Positions 9,208-18,761 of a DNA stretch of 64,000 bases are shown one piece after another. The first letter of the stretch is position 1. Every line of letters begins with the position of its first letter. The position numbers were made by a program, and so were the translations under genes. The notes under the pieces were generated by a model. That model was not told the DNA's origin, searched no databases, and was given only the letters and a program-made list of their open reading frames with translations. Source of the DNA: Ancylomarina longa (lineage in GTDB: Bacteria; Bacteroidota; Bacteroidia; Bacteroidales; Marinifilaceae); the NCBI RefSeq assembly GCF_003996985.1, contig NZ_RJJX01000015.1, positions 25,867 through 89,866 of the forward strand, written 5' to 3'.

Positions 9208-9762
9208 ATGATATTACCGATTACCATTTACGGCCATCCTGTATTAAGAAAGGTTGCCAAAGATATTGATAAAGATTATCCTGAATTGGAGAAGTTTAAG
9301 GAAGATATGTGGCAGACTATGTATTTTTCTGATGGTGTAGGACTTGCAGCACCTCAAGTGGGAAAATCTATTAGAATGTTTGTGATAGATTGTTCAAACT
9401 TTGCGGATGAGGAGCCTGAATTGGAAGGCTTCAAAAAAATGTTTGTGAATGCAAAGATTACTGAAAGAACGGGAGAGGAGTGGTCGATGTCTGAAGGATG
9501 CCTTAGTATTCCTGGCTTGAATGAAGACATTACTCGTCCAGAACATATTAAAATTGAATATTACGATGAGAATTGGGAATTTCATGAGGATGAATATTCC
9601 GGATTTGCTGCTCGGGTAATTCAACATGAGTATGATCATCTGGAAGGAATCCTATTTACTGATCATTGTGCTCCCATTAAAAAGCGATTACTGAAAGGTA
9701 AACTTACCGCTATATCGAAAGGTAATTTTAAAGCGAAATATAGATTTACACTAGCAAAATAA
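9208..9762 (+). CDS. def: Peptide deformylase
   Basis: A 184-residue metalloenzyme that removes the formyl group from nascent N-terminal formyl-methionine. All three signatures are present: GVGLAAPQVG (motif 1), EGCLSIPG with the metal-binding cysteine (motif 2), and HEYDHLEG with the two metal-binding histidines and catalytic glutamate (motif 3). It is the second gene of a ruvX-def operon that ends in a strong terminator. Confidence 0.97.
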   Translation: MILPITIYGHPVLRKVAKDIDKDYPELEKFKEDMWQTMYFSDGVGLAAPQVGKSIRMFVIDCSNFADEEPELEGFKKMFVNAKITERTGEEWSMSEGCLSIPGLNEDITRPEHIKIEYYDENWEFHEDEYSGFAARVIQHEYDHLEGILFTDHCAPIKKRLLKGKLTAISKGNFKAKYRFTLAK

Positions 9763-9766
9763 AAGT

Positions 9767-9797
9767 TAAACCCTGCCAATTTGGTAGGGTTTTTTTC
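9767..9797 (+). terminator. Terminator of ruvX-def
   Basis: AAACCCTGCC pairs with GGTAGGGTTT (one G.T pair) around a short AATTT-type loop, followed by a run of T. Confidence 0.85.
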
Positions 9798-9847
9798 TTG
9801 CTAGACGGTTGATATTAACAGGGAATTATTACGAACTGTATAGGTGT

Positions 9848-10684
9848 GCATTAAGAGCCATAAAATGAAGTCGGGTTAATGCAGTAGAAACTATATTGGC
9901 GTGGAAACGTTTGGGAAAGGATTGATATAGGAAGCTTAAGTTGCATTCCGGAAATAAGGGGAAGCAATGCATTTGCGTGGCTTTCCTTTTTTGGAAAATG
10001 TATTTACGCTTCTGCTTTCATTACCCACAAATTGGAATAAAGCAGATTGTATTGGTAATTGTATTGTTTGCACTTGGAATAAGCCTGCTGATAAAAGAAA
10101 ATCTGTAACAGATATAAAAAGTATAATAACAGTGTATCTGATAACGATAACGGAATAAAAAAGTGGAATAACAGGAAAAAATAAAATAACGACAGACAAA
10201 AAAAATTAATAACAGATAAGAAAAGTTCTATGACAGACAGATGAAATTGTATAACGGAGCAGTAAAAATCTATAACGGTGAGGAAATATTCTATAACAGA
10301 CCTGTGCCGAGTCTTATTCCAATCTGGATCTTGTTGTTGCGTTCCATTTTATTTTTAAAGCCTATCCTTCGTTTTTTATTTCCTGATAGAATGAAGCATG
10401 CTTCTTTATTGAGAAGTTAATATCGACCTAAACGATTCTGTTTATTTGTGTTTTTTGTTGCAAACAAGATGTTTATGGCTAATTTCTATGCAATTAAGAC
10501 CCGTTTTTGTTGTGATATTTGTAGTTCATGATCAAGTCTGGTTCCGAGGATTTTTGGTTGAGATCTGGCTTAGGTATTAGGCTACAAGCTCATTTCTATG
10601 AGTAATGTTTCTTAAGAGCTAAAAAATGAAGCGGGTTTGGGCGAAGCGTTAATATAGTTGGACAATATTGATTTAATATAAACA
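9848..10684 (-). repeat. Dispersed non-coding repeat element, copy A
   Basis: This roughly 830-bp stretch is, on the minus strand, a diverged copy of the element at 34873-35651. Read that way it starts with a ~50-bp head (CTTCGCCCAAACCCGCTTCA core near 10640), goes through a segment containing TAAACATCTTGTTTGCAA, then a 21-bp-period array, then a well-conserved tail (ACTTAAGCTTCCTATATCAA), and ends in a second, degraded head near 9848-9899 with ACCCGACTTCATTTTATGGC. No credible ORF lies inside. It fills most of the 980-bp gap between def and the next gene. Confidence 0.75.
10105..10299 (-). repeat. 21-bp-period degenerate tandem array within copy A (10 units)
   Basis: On the minus strand the core CTGTTAT or a close variant recurs with its forward-strand start at 10105, 10126, 10147, 10168, 10189, 10209, 10230, 10251, 10272 and 10293, a step of 21 bp with a single 20. 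Sequence between cores is T-rich and only loosely conserved, so the spacing is kept better than the sequence. The same ten-unit design occurs in copy B. Confidence 0.85.
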
Positions 10685-10742
10685 AAACCCTTATTTCTCC
10701 GTAACAAGACACATTGTATCGACCACTAATTAAAATCTAAAT

Positions 10743-11765
10743 ATGATGAAAAAACTAATATTGCTATTTTTTGTACTTGTCCCGTTTTTAGGGAAATCTC
10801 AAGATATTGAACAATTTCTTTTGGCAGGCACTCAGGATGCCTCAAAACTTACAGAACAATATGTGAATCCTGTTGCCAAGGGGTTTATGTACGGATTGAA
10901 TAATGGATGGTATTCCACAGCTAGAACCCATAAGAAATTAGGCTTCGATATTACTTTAGTTGCTAACCTGGCAAAAGTTCCAAGTAAAGATGAGGCCTTT
11001 TTGTTTGTACAAAGCGATTACTCGAATATAAGTTTGGTGAATGGTTCAAGTGAGATCCAAACCTTGATGGGAGGAAATAATAATACCACACTTGCTGCTA
11101 GAATTCAAACCGATGGGGGTGATTATAAATTAACAGAATTTTCCATGCCCGATGGAATTGGAAATGATTTACCTATGAATGCAGTTCCAAGTGCTACACT
11201 GCAAGTAGGAATTGGGATTCCTGGCATTGATGCAGATTTAAAAGTGAGATATCTTCCAAAAGTTAAAACATCTGATTTGGATGTAGGTATGTTTGGTATT
11301 GGTCTTCAGAAAAGTTTCTCTAAATTATTAAAGATTGATAAAACACCTGTTGATGTTTCAGCATTGGTAGCCTATACAAAATTGACTTCGGAATATGATA
11401 TTCAGAATAAATCAGGTTTAAATGGTAGTGCTCAATTAATGGAATTTACTACTAATGCATATACCATTCAGGCTATTGCTTCGGTAAATCTGAAAGTAAT
11501 TGAATTTTATGGTGCAGTAGGAATGAATACTGCCAAAATGGATGTGGATATTAAAGGTAAATACGATTTGGAATATACCTTAGAAGGAACTGGAATGACA
11601 GTTTCTGAACAAGTTACAGATCCTGTATCTGTCAATTTTAAAGCTAATGGTATTAGAGCCACTATTGGAACAAGGTTAAATTTGGGATTTTTCAAAATAT
11701 TTGGTGATTATACAATGCAAGAATACAATACCATCACAGGAGGGATTGCCTTTAGTTTTAGATAA
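10743..11765 (+). CDS. DUF6588-like exported protein
   Basis: 340 residues with a signal peptide ending near LGKSQD. The body contains FMYGLNNGWYSTARTHKKLG, then LGFDITLVANLAKVPS and, at the end, GFFKIFGDYTMQEYNTITGG followed by IAFSFR. This resembles the Bacteroidota-specific DUF6588 family of predicted outer-membrane beta-barrels, related in layout to fatty-acid transporter-like barrels. The C-terminal aromatic residue fits outer-membrane insertion. The function is unknown. ATG codons at 10743 and 10746 are both possible. Its promoter region adjoins repeat copy A. Confidence 0.65.
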   Translation: MMKKLILLFFVLVPFLGKSQDIEQFLLAGTQDASKLTEQYVNPVAKGFMYGLNNGWYSTARTHKKLGFDITLVANLAKVPSKDEAFLFVQSDYSNISLVNGSSEIQTLMGGNNNTTLAARIQTDGGDYKLTEFSMPDGIGNDLPMNAVPSATLQVGIGIPGIDADLKVRYLPKVKTSDLDVGMFGIGLQKSFSKLLKIDKTPVDVSALVAYTKLTSEYDIQNKSGLNGSAQLMEFTTNAYTIQAIASVNLKVIEFYGAVGMNTAKMDVDIKGKYDLEYTLEGTGMTVSEQVTDPVSVNFKANGIRATIGTRLNLGFFKIFGDYTMQEYNTITGGIAFSFR

Positions 11766-11806
11766 TCTTCAGAAAACCGGAACCTGGTTTCCTATTCAAA
11801 AAGATA

Positions 11807-11840
11807 TAAGTCCTTGTTTTTTAGCAAGGACTTTTGTTTT
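11807..11840 (+). terminator. Terminator of the DUF6588-like gene
   Basis: AAGTCCTTG (11808-11816) pairs with CAAGGACTT (11825-11833) around TTTTTTAG, followed by TTGTTTTTT. Confidence 0.85.
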
Positions 11841-11886
11841 TTCCGCTTAAATGTCTAAATTGAGTTAACGATAAATTCTATTATTA

Positions 11887-13962
11887 ATGTCTTTTCGAGA
11901 ACTCATTCGACAATATCCCTTTATTCGCCTTCTTTTGCCATTGACAATTGGAATATTTCTTGCAAATGCATTGGATATTCAGGAAGACTACCTATTCATA
12001 GCTATTTTTATAAGTATTCTTGGAATATTGCTTTTTAAGTCCACTCCATTCATGCGAAAGTCACCATCTCTTCGTGTCCTTTTTGGAGCTTTTGTTTTTC
12101 TGCTTTTTGTTGCAGTTGGAAGCTATAGAATTAAGGTTCAAACAGCTTCCATGAAGCTTAATAGTGCAGATACAAATACTTATTACATCGGCAAATTACT
12201 TGAGAATCCAATTGCCAGAAACAATAGTTATAAATGCTCTTTTGAAATATCTGCTGCTCATATAACAAAATCATGGCGAAAAGAATCTGTTAAGGTTTTG
12301 CTGTATTTTAAAAAAGATTCTTCAGTAAATAATTTATTGGCAGGATCCCAGTTGCTGATACATACAAGATTGCAAAGGGTGAGGAATGCAGGAAATCCCA
12401 ATGAGTTTGATTATGCCGCTTACCTAAAAACACAGCACACACTGTATTCCGCATTTTTACCACCGTCGAAATGGCAAGCTATAAATGTTCCGCGTAAATT
12501 TAGCATTACTGATTTTGCATGGAAATGGCGAGCTAAATTATTGGGGATTTATAAACAGAATGGTATAACTGGCAATAGTTTTGATATTCTTGCAGCTTTA
12601 AGTCTAGGTGCAAAATCGGATATGGATCCGGAAATAAAACAAGCATGGACTAATGCCGGAGTGATGCACGTATTAGCTGTTTCGGGTTTGCATGTAGGGA
12701 TAATATACGTACTCATTCATGCTTTATTTTCTTCTTTATTACGATACAGGTGGGGAAATTTGGTCCGTGGAATTTTATTGATTATTCTGATTTGGATGTA
12801 TGCTATCTTAACAGGTTTATCTCCTTCTGTCATGAGAGCAACTTGTATGTTTAGCTTTATAATTGTTGGAGAAATACTAAAGCGAAGGGGTGGTGTTTTT
12901 AATTCATTGGCTGCATCGGCATTTTTCCTATTGTTGATAGATCCTTATTTGATTTTTACTGTAGGATTTCAATTCTCCTATCTTGCCGTTGCGGGGATTG
13001 TCTTCTTTCAACCCAGATTTAATCAGTTGTTTTATGTGAATAATTTCATGCTTAGATGGTTTTGGAAGTTAACAACACTGTCTATTTCGGCTCAAATTGC
13101 AACAGCACCTCTGGCTATCTATTATTTTCATCAATTTCCTTCCTACTTTCTTTTATCCGGCTATATCGTAATTCCTATGGCTGCAATACTAATATATTTG
13201 TCAGTAGCCTTGCTATTCCTGTCTCCATTCAATTATCTATCTCATCAGGTAGGAAATTTAATACAGTATTTAATCGATTTTTTGAATTGGTTTGTTCTCA
13301 AAATTCAACATCTTCCTTCATCGATAATTAACGATCTTTTTCTTAGTAATTATGAACTAATACTAATTTATCTTCTTCTTTTTAGTTTGATATTTATCTT
13401 GGTGTTGAAGAGGAAAACTGCTTTATTTTTGTTTCTAATCATTCTAATTGCTTTTTCATTTCCTAACTTGATCCAAAAATTTAAAAAATCTCAAAAAGAG
13501 TTAATCGTATTTAATGCAGGAAATCACAGTCTTATTGGTTTATCCTATGGAAAACAGGCGATTTTTTTTAAAGACGAGAATCTATCCGAATCAAATTTTG
13601 TGAGAATTACCAAACCATATCTACAGAATAAAAGGATTCAAAATTATCAAATAAATACTTTATCGCCGATGGAATTTTTTGTCTTTGGAAAGCAAAGAAT
13701 TGCAGTAATTGAGAAAAGTAAAACCAATCAAGCCCAAGCATTGGATTCTTTGAAACCAGATTTTGTTATTATTCGTAGAAGGGGAACAAATAAGATAAAT
13801 GATCTGATCACCAATTCAAATCATATGCGTTACATCTATGAGTTTAAGTTAGCTAGGAATAAAATAAATAGCATTGATTCCATAGCTAAAGGAAGACAAG
13901 CAGATATCTTTTTTGTGAAAAATTCAGGTGCTTACCTATACAATATATCTACACAAAATTAA
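11887..13962 (+). CDS. comEC: ComEC/Rec2-type DNA uptake channel
   Basis: A 691-residue inner-membrane protein of natural transformation that carries single-stranded DNA into the cytoplasm. The N-terminal hydrophobic segments and an OB-like soluble part (residues about 90-200) fit DUF4131. The competence domain follows, with SLGAKSDMDPEIKQAWTNAG and VLAVSGLHVGIIY, the family hallmark, and many membrane segments to about residue 520. The last 150 residues are short and lack the HxHxDH motif of the metallo-beta-lactamase domain found in longer ComEC proteins; I believe this is common in Bacteroidota. The only other HhH DNA-binding protein in the window is at 60870. Confidence 0.88.
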   Translation: MSFRELIRQYPFIRLLLPLTIGIFLANALDIQEDYLFIAIFISILGILLFKSTPFMRKSPSLRVLFGAFVFLLFVAVGSYRIKVQTASMKLNSADTNTYYIGKLLENPIARNNSYKCSFEISAAHITKSWRKESVKVLLYFKKDSSVNNLLAGSQLLIHTRLQRVRNAGNPNEFDYAAYLKTQHTLYSAFLPPSKWQAINVPRKFSITDFAWKWRAKLLGIYKQNGITGNSFDILAALSLGAKSDMDPEIKQAWTNAGVMHVLAVSGLHVGIIYVLIHALFSSLLRYRWGNLVRGILLIILIWMYAILTGLSPSVMRATCMFSFIIVGEILKRRGGVFNSLAASAFFLLLIDPYLIFTVGFQFSYLAVAGIVFFQPRFNQLFYVNNFMLRWFWKLTTLSISAQIATAPLAIYYFHQFPSYFLLSGYIVIPMAAILIYLSVALLFLSPFNYLSHQVGNLIQYLIDFLNWFVLKIQHLPSSIINDLFLSNYELILIYLLLFSLIFILVLKRKTALFLFLIILIAFSFPNLIQKFKKSQKELIVFNAGNHSLIGLSYGKQAIFFKDENLSESNFVRITKPYLQNKRIQNYQINTLSPMEFFVFGKQRIAVIEKSKTNQAQALDSLKPDFVIIRRRGTNKINDLITNSNHMRYIYEFKLARNKINSIDSIAKGRQADIFFVKNSGAYLYNISTQN

Positions 13963-14266
13963 TATTCAGCCCAAGTAATGTAGTATTTAAAGAGTACTCT
14001 TGTTTTATAAAAGTCTTTTGGTAATTTAGATAGTTTCGCATTTAAATTAAATTCGTCAAATTATATCCAATTTTGATAGATATTGTGTTAATTTGTCGCT
14101 GAATTTTTCCCAACTAAATTATTGGGAAATGATTGTTTTGTGATAGTTAGCTTGATTGGTATCAGGATCTTTACTAGTTTCTGATTTTATTTAACTATTA
14201 GATTTAATCACTTTAGAAAGTAGTCCGAACGTTTAATGTAGGATTAGTTATTAATGAATTAAAGTT
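13963..14266. other. Intergenic region before trkA
   Basis: A 304-bp gap with no gene. The only structure is an 8-bp inverted repeat, TTTCCCAA (14106-14113) and TTGGGAAA (14122-14129), without a T-run, so it is more likely an operator or leader hairpin than a terminator. No clear promoter was found. Confidence 0.4.
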
Positions 14267-15607
14267 ATGAAGATTGTTATTGCAGGAGCCGGAGCAGTCG
14301 GTACGCATTTGGCAAAAATGCTTAGTCATCAGGATCATGATATTATTCTTCTGGATAATGATGAAGATAAATTGACGGAAATCGATTCCCATCTGGATCT
14401 GCTCACCGTTGTTGGTTCCAGCACTTCTATGAAGGATTTAAAAGAGGCAGATGTTAAAAAAGCAGATCTTTTTATTTCCGTAACAGAGTCCGAAGCTACA
14501 AATATTACTTCCACAATTCTTGCGAAAAAAATAGGTGCTCAACGTACCATCGCACGAATTGATAATCAGGAATATTTAGAACCTGAAAATAAGGAATATC
14601 TTCAGACATTAGGAATTGATGAATTGATTTATCCGGAGAAGCTTGCTGCAAAAGAAGTAATTAGCTATCTATCCCGATCAGGAACAAGGCAGATGTATGA
14701 GTTCTCAGGAGGTAAACTGTTACTTTATGGGATAAAAATTAGTAGTAAGTCTGTTATTATGGATAAAACCTTGGCTGAGGTTTCGGGAATGACTCAGGAT
14801 ATGGATTTTCGTGCTGTAGCTATTAAACGAGAGGATACTACAATAATACCAAGAGGACATACCCGTTTCTCTCGTGGTGATCTGGTTTTCGTAATTAGTA
14901 AATCTGAGTGTATCGAAAAAGTAATGAATCTGGCAGGGAAACGGAAGTATGACATAAAGAATGCCATGATTCTGGGAGGAAGTCGTATTGGTCAAAAAAC
15001 TGCCTTGGAACTGGGTAAAAAAATGAACCTTAAATTACTGGAAATAGATAAGGATAAAAGCTTAAAATTGGCAGATTCTCTTCAGGATGCATTAGTTATA
15101 AATGGCGACGGACGAGACAAGGAATTGCTCAAAGAAGAGGGAATTCATAAAATGGATGCTTTTGTTGCCGTAACCGGAAATTCCGAAACCAACATATTAG
15201 CTTGTTTGTTAGCTAAGAAAATGGGGGTAAAACGTACTATTGCTGAAGTTGAAAATATCGATTACATCGATTTGGCAGATAGCATTGGAGTTGGTACAAT
15301 GATTAATAAGAAATTGCTTGCTGCCAGTTATATTTACCGTTTTACTATGGATGCCGATGTGCAACATTGTAAATGGCTTACTGTATCGGATGCCGAAGTA
15401 TTGGAATTGGTTGCTAAGCCAGGCTCAAAAATTACCAAGGGAAAGATTGGCGATATTGACTTTCCTGACGATGCTAATATTGGAGGTATTATTCGGGAGG
15501 ATAAAAGCATTATTGCTACAGGTGATATTCAAATTCAGACCGATGATAAGGTGGTGGTTTTTACATTACCATCCGCTATTAAAAAAGTAGAAAAACTTTT
15601 CAAATAA
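14267..15607 (+). CDS. trkA: Trk potassium uptake regulatory subunit TrkA
   Basis: A 446-residue cytoplasmic nucleotide-binding gating subunit. It is a tandem duplication of RCK units: first Rossmann fold MKIVIAGAGAVGTHLAKML, an RCK-C domain to about residue 225, second Rossmann fold NAMILGGSRIGQKTALELG at about residue 231, and a second RCK-C domain to the end. NAD(H)/ATP binding to such folds controls the TrkH channel. It is followed by two trkH genes in the same direction, so one TrkA probably serves both. Confidence 0.95.
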   Translation: MKIVIAGAGAVGTHLAKMLSHQDHDIILLDNDEDKLTEIDSHLDLLTVVGSSTSMKDLKEADVKKADLFISVTESEATNITSTILAKKIGAQRTIARIDNQEYLEPENKEYLQTLGIDELIYPEKLAAKEVISYLSRSGTRQMYEFSGGKLLLYGIKISSKSVIMDKTLAEVSGMTQDMDFRAVAIKREDTTIIPRGHTRFSRGDLVFVISKSECIEKVMNLAGKRKYDIKNAMILGGSRIGQKTALELGKKMNLKLLEIDKDKSLKLADSLQDALVINGDGRDKELLKEEGIHKMDAFVAVTGNSETNILACLLAKKMGVKRTIAEVENIDYIDLADSIGVGTMINKKLLAASYIYRFTMDADVQHCKWLTVSDAEVLELVAKPGSKITKGKIGDIDFPDDANIGGIIREDKSIIATGDIQIQTDDKVVVFTLPSAIKKVEKLFK

Positions 15608-15714
15608 TATTAGTATTTCCGGATGGGAGAGAGCTGTGAGTTATGGTGATAGCTAAGTACTTCATACAAGCTCATTTCTATTTTCGGAGAACTGATTTTC
15701 TTAGTTTGTGAACG

Positions 15715-17163
15715 ATGCTCAATTGGAAATATGTATTTTACACCATGTCGGTGCTTTTGATTGTAGAAAGTGTTTTCTTATTCATTAGTTCCGGCATCTC
15801 TCTTATTTATGGAGAAGATGACTTTAAATTTTTTATACAAGCAGTTGCCATTACTTTATCAAGTGGTGGTATAATTTATCTTTTTACCAATAATTGTAGT
15901 AAAGAAATAGGTAAACGCGAGGCATTTGTTGTCGTGAGTTTGGTATGGGTTGTGTTTTCTATTTTTGGAGCATTGCCTTTTTTGTTAGGGGGATATATTC
16001 CCAATTTCACCGATGCTTTCTTCGAAACAATGTCTGGATTTACAACTACAGGAGCATCGATTATTAATGATATAGAAGCATTACCACATGGTATTTTATT
16101 TTGGCGTTCCCTAACACACCTACTTGGAGGTATGGGAATTTTGGTACTTACAGTTGCCATTCTACCCATTTTCGGTTTTGGTGGTATGGCCATGTTTAAC
16201 GCCGAAGCCGCAGGGATTACAACAGATAAACTTCATCCTCGAATTAAGGAAACTGCTCAGCGACTTTGGGGTATCTATATGCTGTTAATTGGAATCGAAA
16301 CCATATTTCTTGTTTTAGGGAAAATGAGTTTATTCGATGCAGTTTGTCATTCGTTCGGAACATTAGCTTCCGGAGGATTTTCCACTAAAAACAGCAGTAT
16401 TGCTGATTATTCACCCTATATACAATATGTAATTATTGTATTTATGATTTTGGCCGGAACTAATTTCACCCTGCATTATTTTGCCATTAAAGGAAAATTT
16501 AGCAAAATATGGAAGAATGAAGAATTCAGGGTTTTTCTTGGCCTGATTGCAGTGGTTACTGCGATTATATCCTTCACCTTGATTTATGTGGATCATGGAC
16601 CGGTAGAAAAATCATTTCGTGATGCATTGTTTCAGGTTACCTCAATAATTACCAGTACCGGTTTTGTGAGTGCTGATTATACGGCTTGGCATCCTTACCT
16701 TGGGTTCTTAATATTTGGTCTGATGTTTACAGGTGCTTGTGTGGGATCAACCTCGGGAGGGGTTAAAATTTTACGCCATTTATTACTTTTCAAAAATAGT
16801 ATTCTGGAATTTAAGAGAATGATTCATCCTTCGGCTGTTTTGCCAGTGAGATACAAGAAGGAAATGGTGCACAAAGATGTCATCTTTAAAATATTGGCCT
16901 TTGTAATTCTATATTTTATGGTCTTCTTCCTGGGATCATTTGCCATGACTCTAATCGGTCTGGATGTTACCTCTTCTATGGGTGCTGTTGCAACAACAAT
17001 GGGAGGTATTGGTCCAGGTCTTGGTTCTGTGGGGCCGATGAATAATTTTGCGGCTGTACCTGATGCAGGAAAATGGGTGCTTTCTTTTTTAATGTTATTG
17101 GGACGATTGGAACTCTTTACAGTATTGATAATTTTTGTTCCTTCTTTCTGGAAAAATCAATAG
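15715..17163 (+). CDS. trkH: Trk-type potassium channel subunit TrkH, paralog 1
   Basis: A 482-residue integral membrane protein of the TrkH/TrkG/KtrB superfamily. The four pore-loop signatures with their selectivity-filter glycines are visible in order: SGFTTTGASI, TLASGGFSTK, SIITSTGFVS and ATTMGGIGPG. The conserved MGGMGILVLTVAILP segment follows the first loop. It lies 107 bp after trkA and 59 bp before a second, similar gene of identical length. The loop sequences differ from paralog 2 at positions next to the glycines. Confidence 0.94.
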   Translation: MLNWKYVFYTMSVLLIVESVFLFISSGISLIYGEDDFKFFIQAVAITLSSGGIIYLFTNNCSKEIGKREAFVVVSLVWVVFSIFGALPFLLGGYIPNFTDAFFETMSGFTTTGASIINDIEALPHGILFWRSLTHLLGGMGILVLTVAILPIFGFGGMAMFNAEAAGITTDKLHPRIKETAQRLWGIYMLLIGIETIFLVLGKMSLFDAVCHSFGTLASGGFSTKNSSIADYSPYIQYVIIVFMILAGTNFTLHYFAIKGKFSKIWKNEEFRVFLGLIAVVTAIISFTLIYVDHGPVEKSFRDALFQVTSIITSTGFVSADYTAWHPYLGFLIFGLMFTGACVGSTSGGVKILRHLLLFKNSILEFKRMIHPSAVLPVRYKKEMVHKDVIFKILAFVILYFMVFFLGSFAMTLIGLDVTSSMGAVATTMGGIGPGLGSVGPMNNFAAVPDAGKWVLSFLMLLGRLELFTVLIIFVPSFWKNQ

Positions 17164-17222
17164 TTATTTTTATTCCAGAATTAGAATAATAACTTTAGTA
17201 GCTAACTTAACATCTAAAGCCA

Positions 17223-18671
17223 GTGATAAAGCCTAAAATTATTCTTAATATTCTTGGGAAATTATTGATGGGGGAGAGCTTCTTCCTTTTTATTGCTCTT
17301 TTTGTTGCATTATTTTATCATGAATCAGACTCCATTGCCTTTTTAGAAGCAGGAACAATCACTTTTTTGGTTGGTGGTTTAAGCTATTATTTTTCCAAAG
17401 GAGCTCAAAATAATCTGGGAAAAAGAGAAGGCTATATCATTGTGAGCCTGGTGTGGGTTGTGTTTTCTGTTTTTGGCTGTTTACCCTATTTGTTGAGCGA
17501 TGCTATTCCAAATGTTGCGGATGCTTTCTTTGAGACCATGTCGGGTTTTACAACAACCGGTTCATCTATACTAAACGATATTGAATCCTTATCACACGGT
17601 ATTCTTTTTTGGCGATCTCTTACCCAATGGATGGGAGGGATGGGAATAATCGTGATGTTCTTGGCTATTCTGCCTACTCTGGGAATTGGTGGCAGAGAAT
17701 TATTTATTGCCGAGGTTCCTGGTCCAACCCCCGATAAACTAACACCTCGTATCAAAGAAACTGCCCGTAATCTTTGGGGATTGTACATCTTGTTTACTGG
17801 CTTGGAAACTCTCTTGCTATTTGCAGGAGGAATGTCTTTTTTCGATGCAGTTAATCATTCTTTCACAACAATGGCAACTGGTGGTTATTCCACAAAGCAG
17901 GCTAGTGTCGGGTTTTTTACTTCCCCATATTTGCAATATGTGATTATCTTTTTCATGTTCATTGCAGGTACTAATTTCACCTTATCCTATGCTTTTGTAA
18001 CTGGCAAAATGACTAAAATCTTTAAGGATGAGGAATTTCGTTTTTACTGCTTGGTGATACTTGGTTTTAGCCTTATTATAAGTTTGGGTTTGTTTGCTTC
18101 CATTGATTCGGAATACGAACATGCATTTAGAGATGCCTTATTTACTGTAGTATCCATAATAACAACCACAGGGTACGTAACAGCAGATTATTTGCTCTGG
18201 GCTCCATTTCTGGGAATGTTGGTTTTTACCTTGTTTTTTGTGGGTGGATCTGCAGGATCAACAGGTGGGGGTATCAAAGTGGTGCGCGTTCTACTCCTGT
18301 TTAAAAATAGTTTGTATGAGTTAAAACGACTGATACATCCCAATGCGATCATTCCAGTACGATACAATAAACATGTTGTTGATCAAAAAATAGTTACCAA
18401 TATCCTGGCATTTTTTGTCTTTTACGTTATTTTATTTTTGATATCTTCCATCCTTATGTCCCTGTGGAGTGATGATATTTATTCCGCATTTAGCGTGGTT
18501 GCTACTACCATGGGGAATATCGGACCTGGATTTGGGAAAGTTGGGCCGATGGAAAATTTTCATCATTTGCCCGGTTTGGCAAAATGGTTTCTTTCTTTTT
18601 TAATGATGATTGGTAGATTGGAACTATTTACAGTACTGGTTCTTTTTTCGCCCTCATTCTGGAAACATTAA
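17223..18671 (+). CDS. trkH: Trk-type potassium channel subunit TrkH, paralog 2
   Basis: Also 482 residues and clearly a tandem duplicate of the preceding gene. Pore loops are SGFTTTGSSI, TMATGGYSTK, SIITTTGYVT and ATTMGNIGPG. The filter glycines are kept, but neighbouring residues change (A to S, F to Y, G to N), so ion affinity or selectivity may differ. The start is GTG at 17223; MIKPKIILNILGKLL aligns with the start of paralog 1. The short spacing suggests cotranscription. No terminator separates it from the promoter of the next gene. Confidence 0.93.
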   Translation: MIKPKIILNILGKLLMGESFFLFIALFVALFYHESDSIAFLEAGTITFLVGGLSYYFSKGAQNNLGKREGYIIVSLVWVVFSVFGCLPYLLSDAIPNVADAFFETMSGFTTTGSSILNDIESLSHGILFWRSLTQWMGGMGIIVMFLAILPTLGIGGRELFIAEVPGPTPDKLTPRIKETARNLWGLYILFTGLETLLLFAGGMSFFDAVNHSFTTMATGGYSTKQASVGFFTSPYLQYVIIFFMFIAGTNFTLSYAFVTGKMTKIFKDEEFRFYCLVILGFSLIISLGLFASIDSEYEHAFRDALFTVVSIITTTGYVTADYLLWAPFLGMLVFTLFFVGGSAGSTGGGIKVVRVLLLFKNSLYELKRLIHPNAIIPVRYNKHVVDQKIVTNILAFFVFYVILFLISSILMSLWSDDIYSAFSVVATTMGNIGPGFGKVGPMENFHHLPGLAKWFLSFLMMIGRLELFTVLVLFSPSFWKH

Positions 18672-18724
18672 GTCATTGATTAAATAGGTATTTGTGGTTA
18701 ATTTCCCAATTAAAGTGATGTACG

Positions 18725-18757
18725 CTTGCAAAACTCAAGCTAAAAAGATTACATTTG
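18725..18757 (+). promoter_or_regulatory. Promoter of the corA leader
   Basis: CTTG (18725-18728), 21 bp, then TACATTTG (18750-18757), an exact -7 box with a one-mismatch -33 box of the Bacteroidota consensus. Transcription would start near 18762, giving a leader of about 113 nt. Confidence 0.65.
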
Positions 18758-18761
18758 TACA

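Noticed and set aside
9936-10199. 87-residue minus-strand ORF inside repeat copy A
   Set aside because: It translates the 21-bp array into a repetitive hydrophobic peptide; the matching frame in copy B is broken by stops, so it is not conserved.
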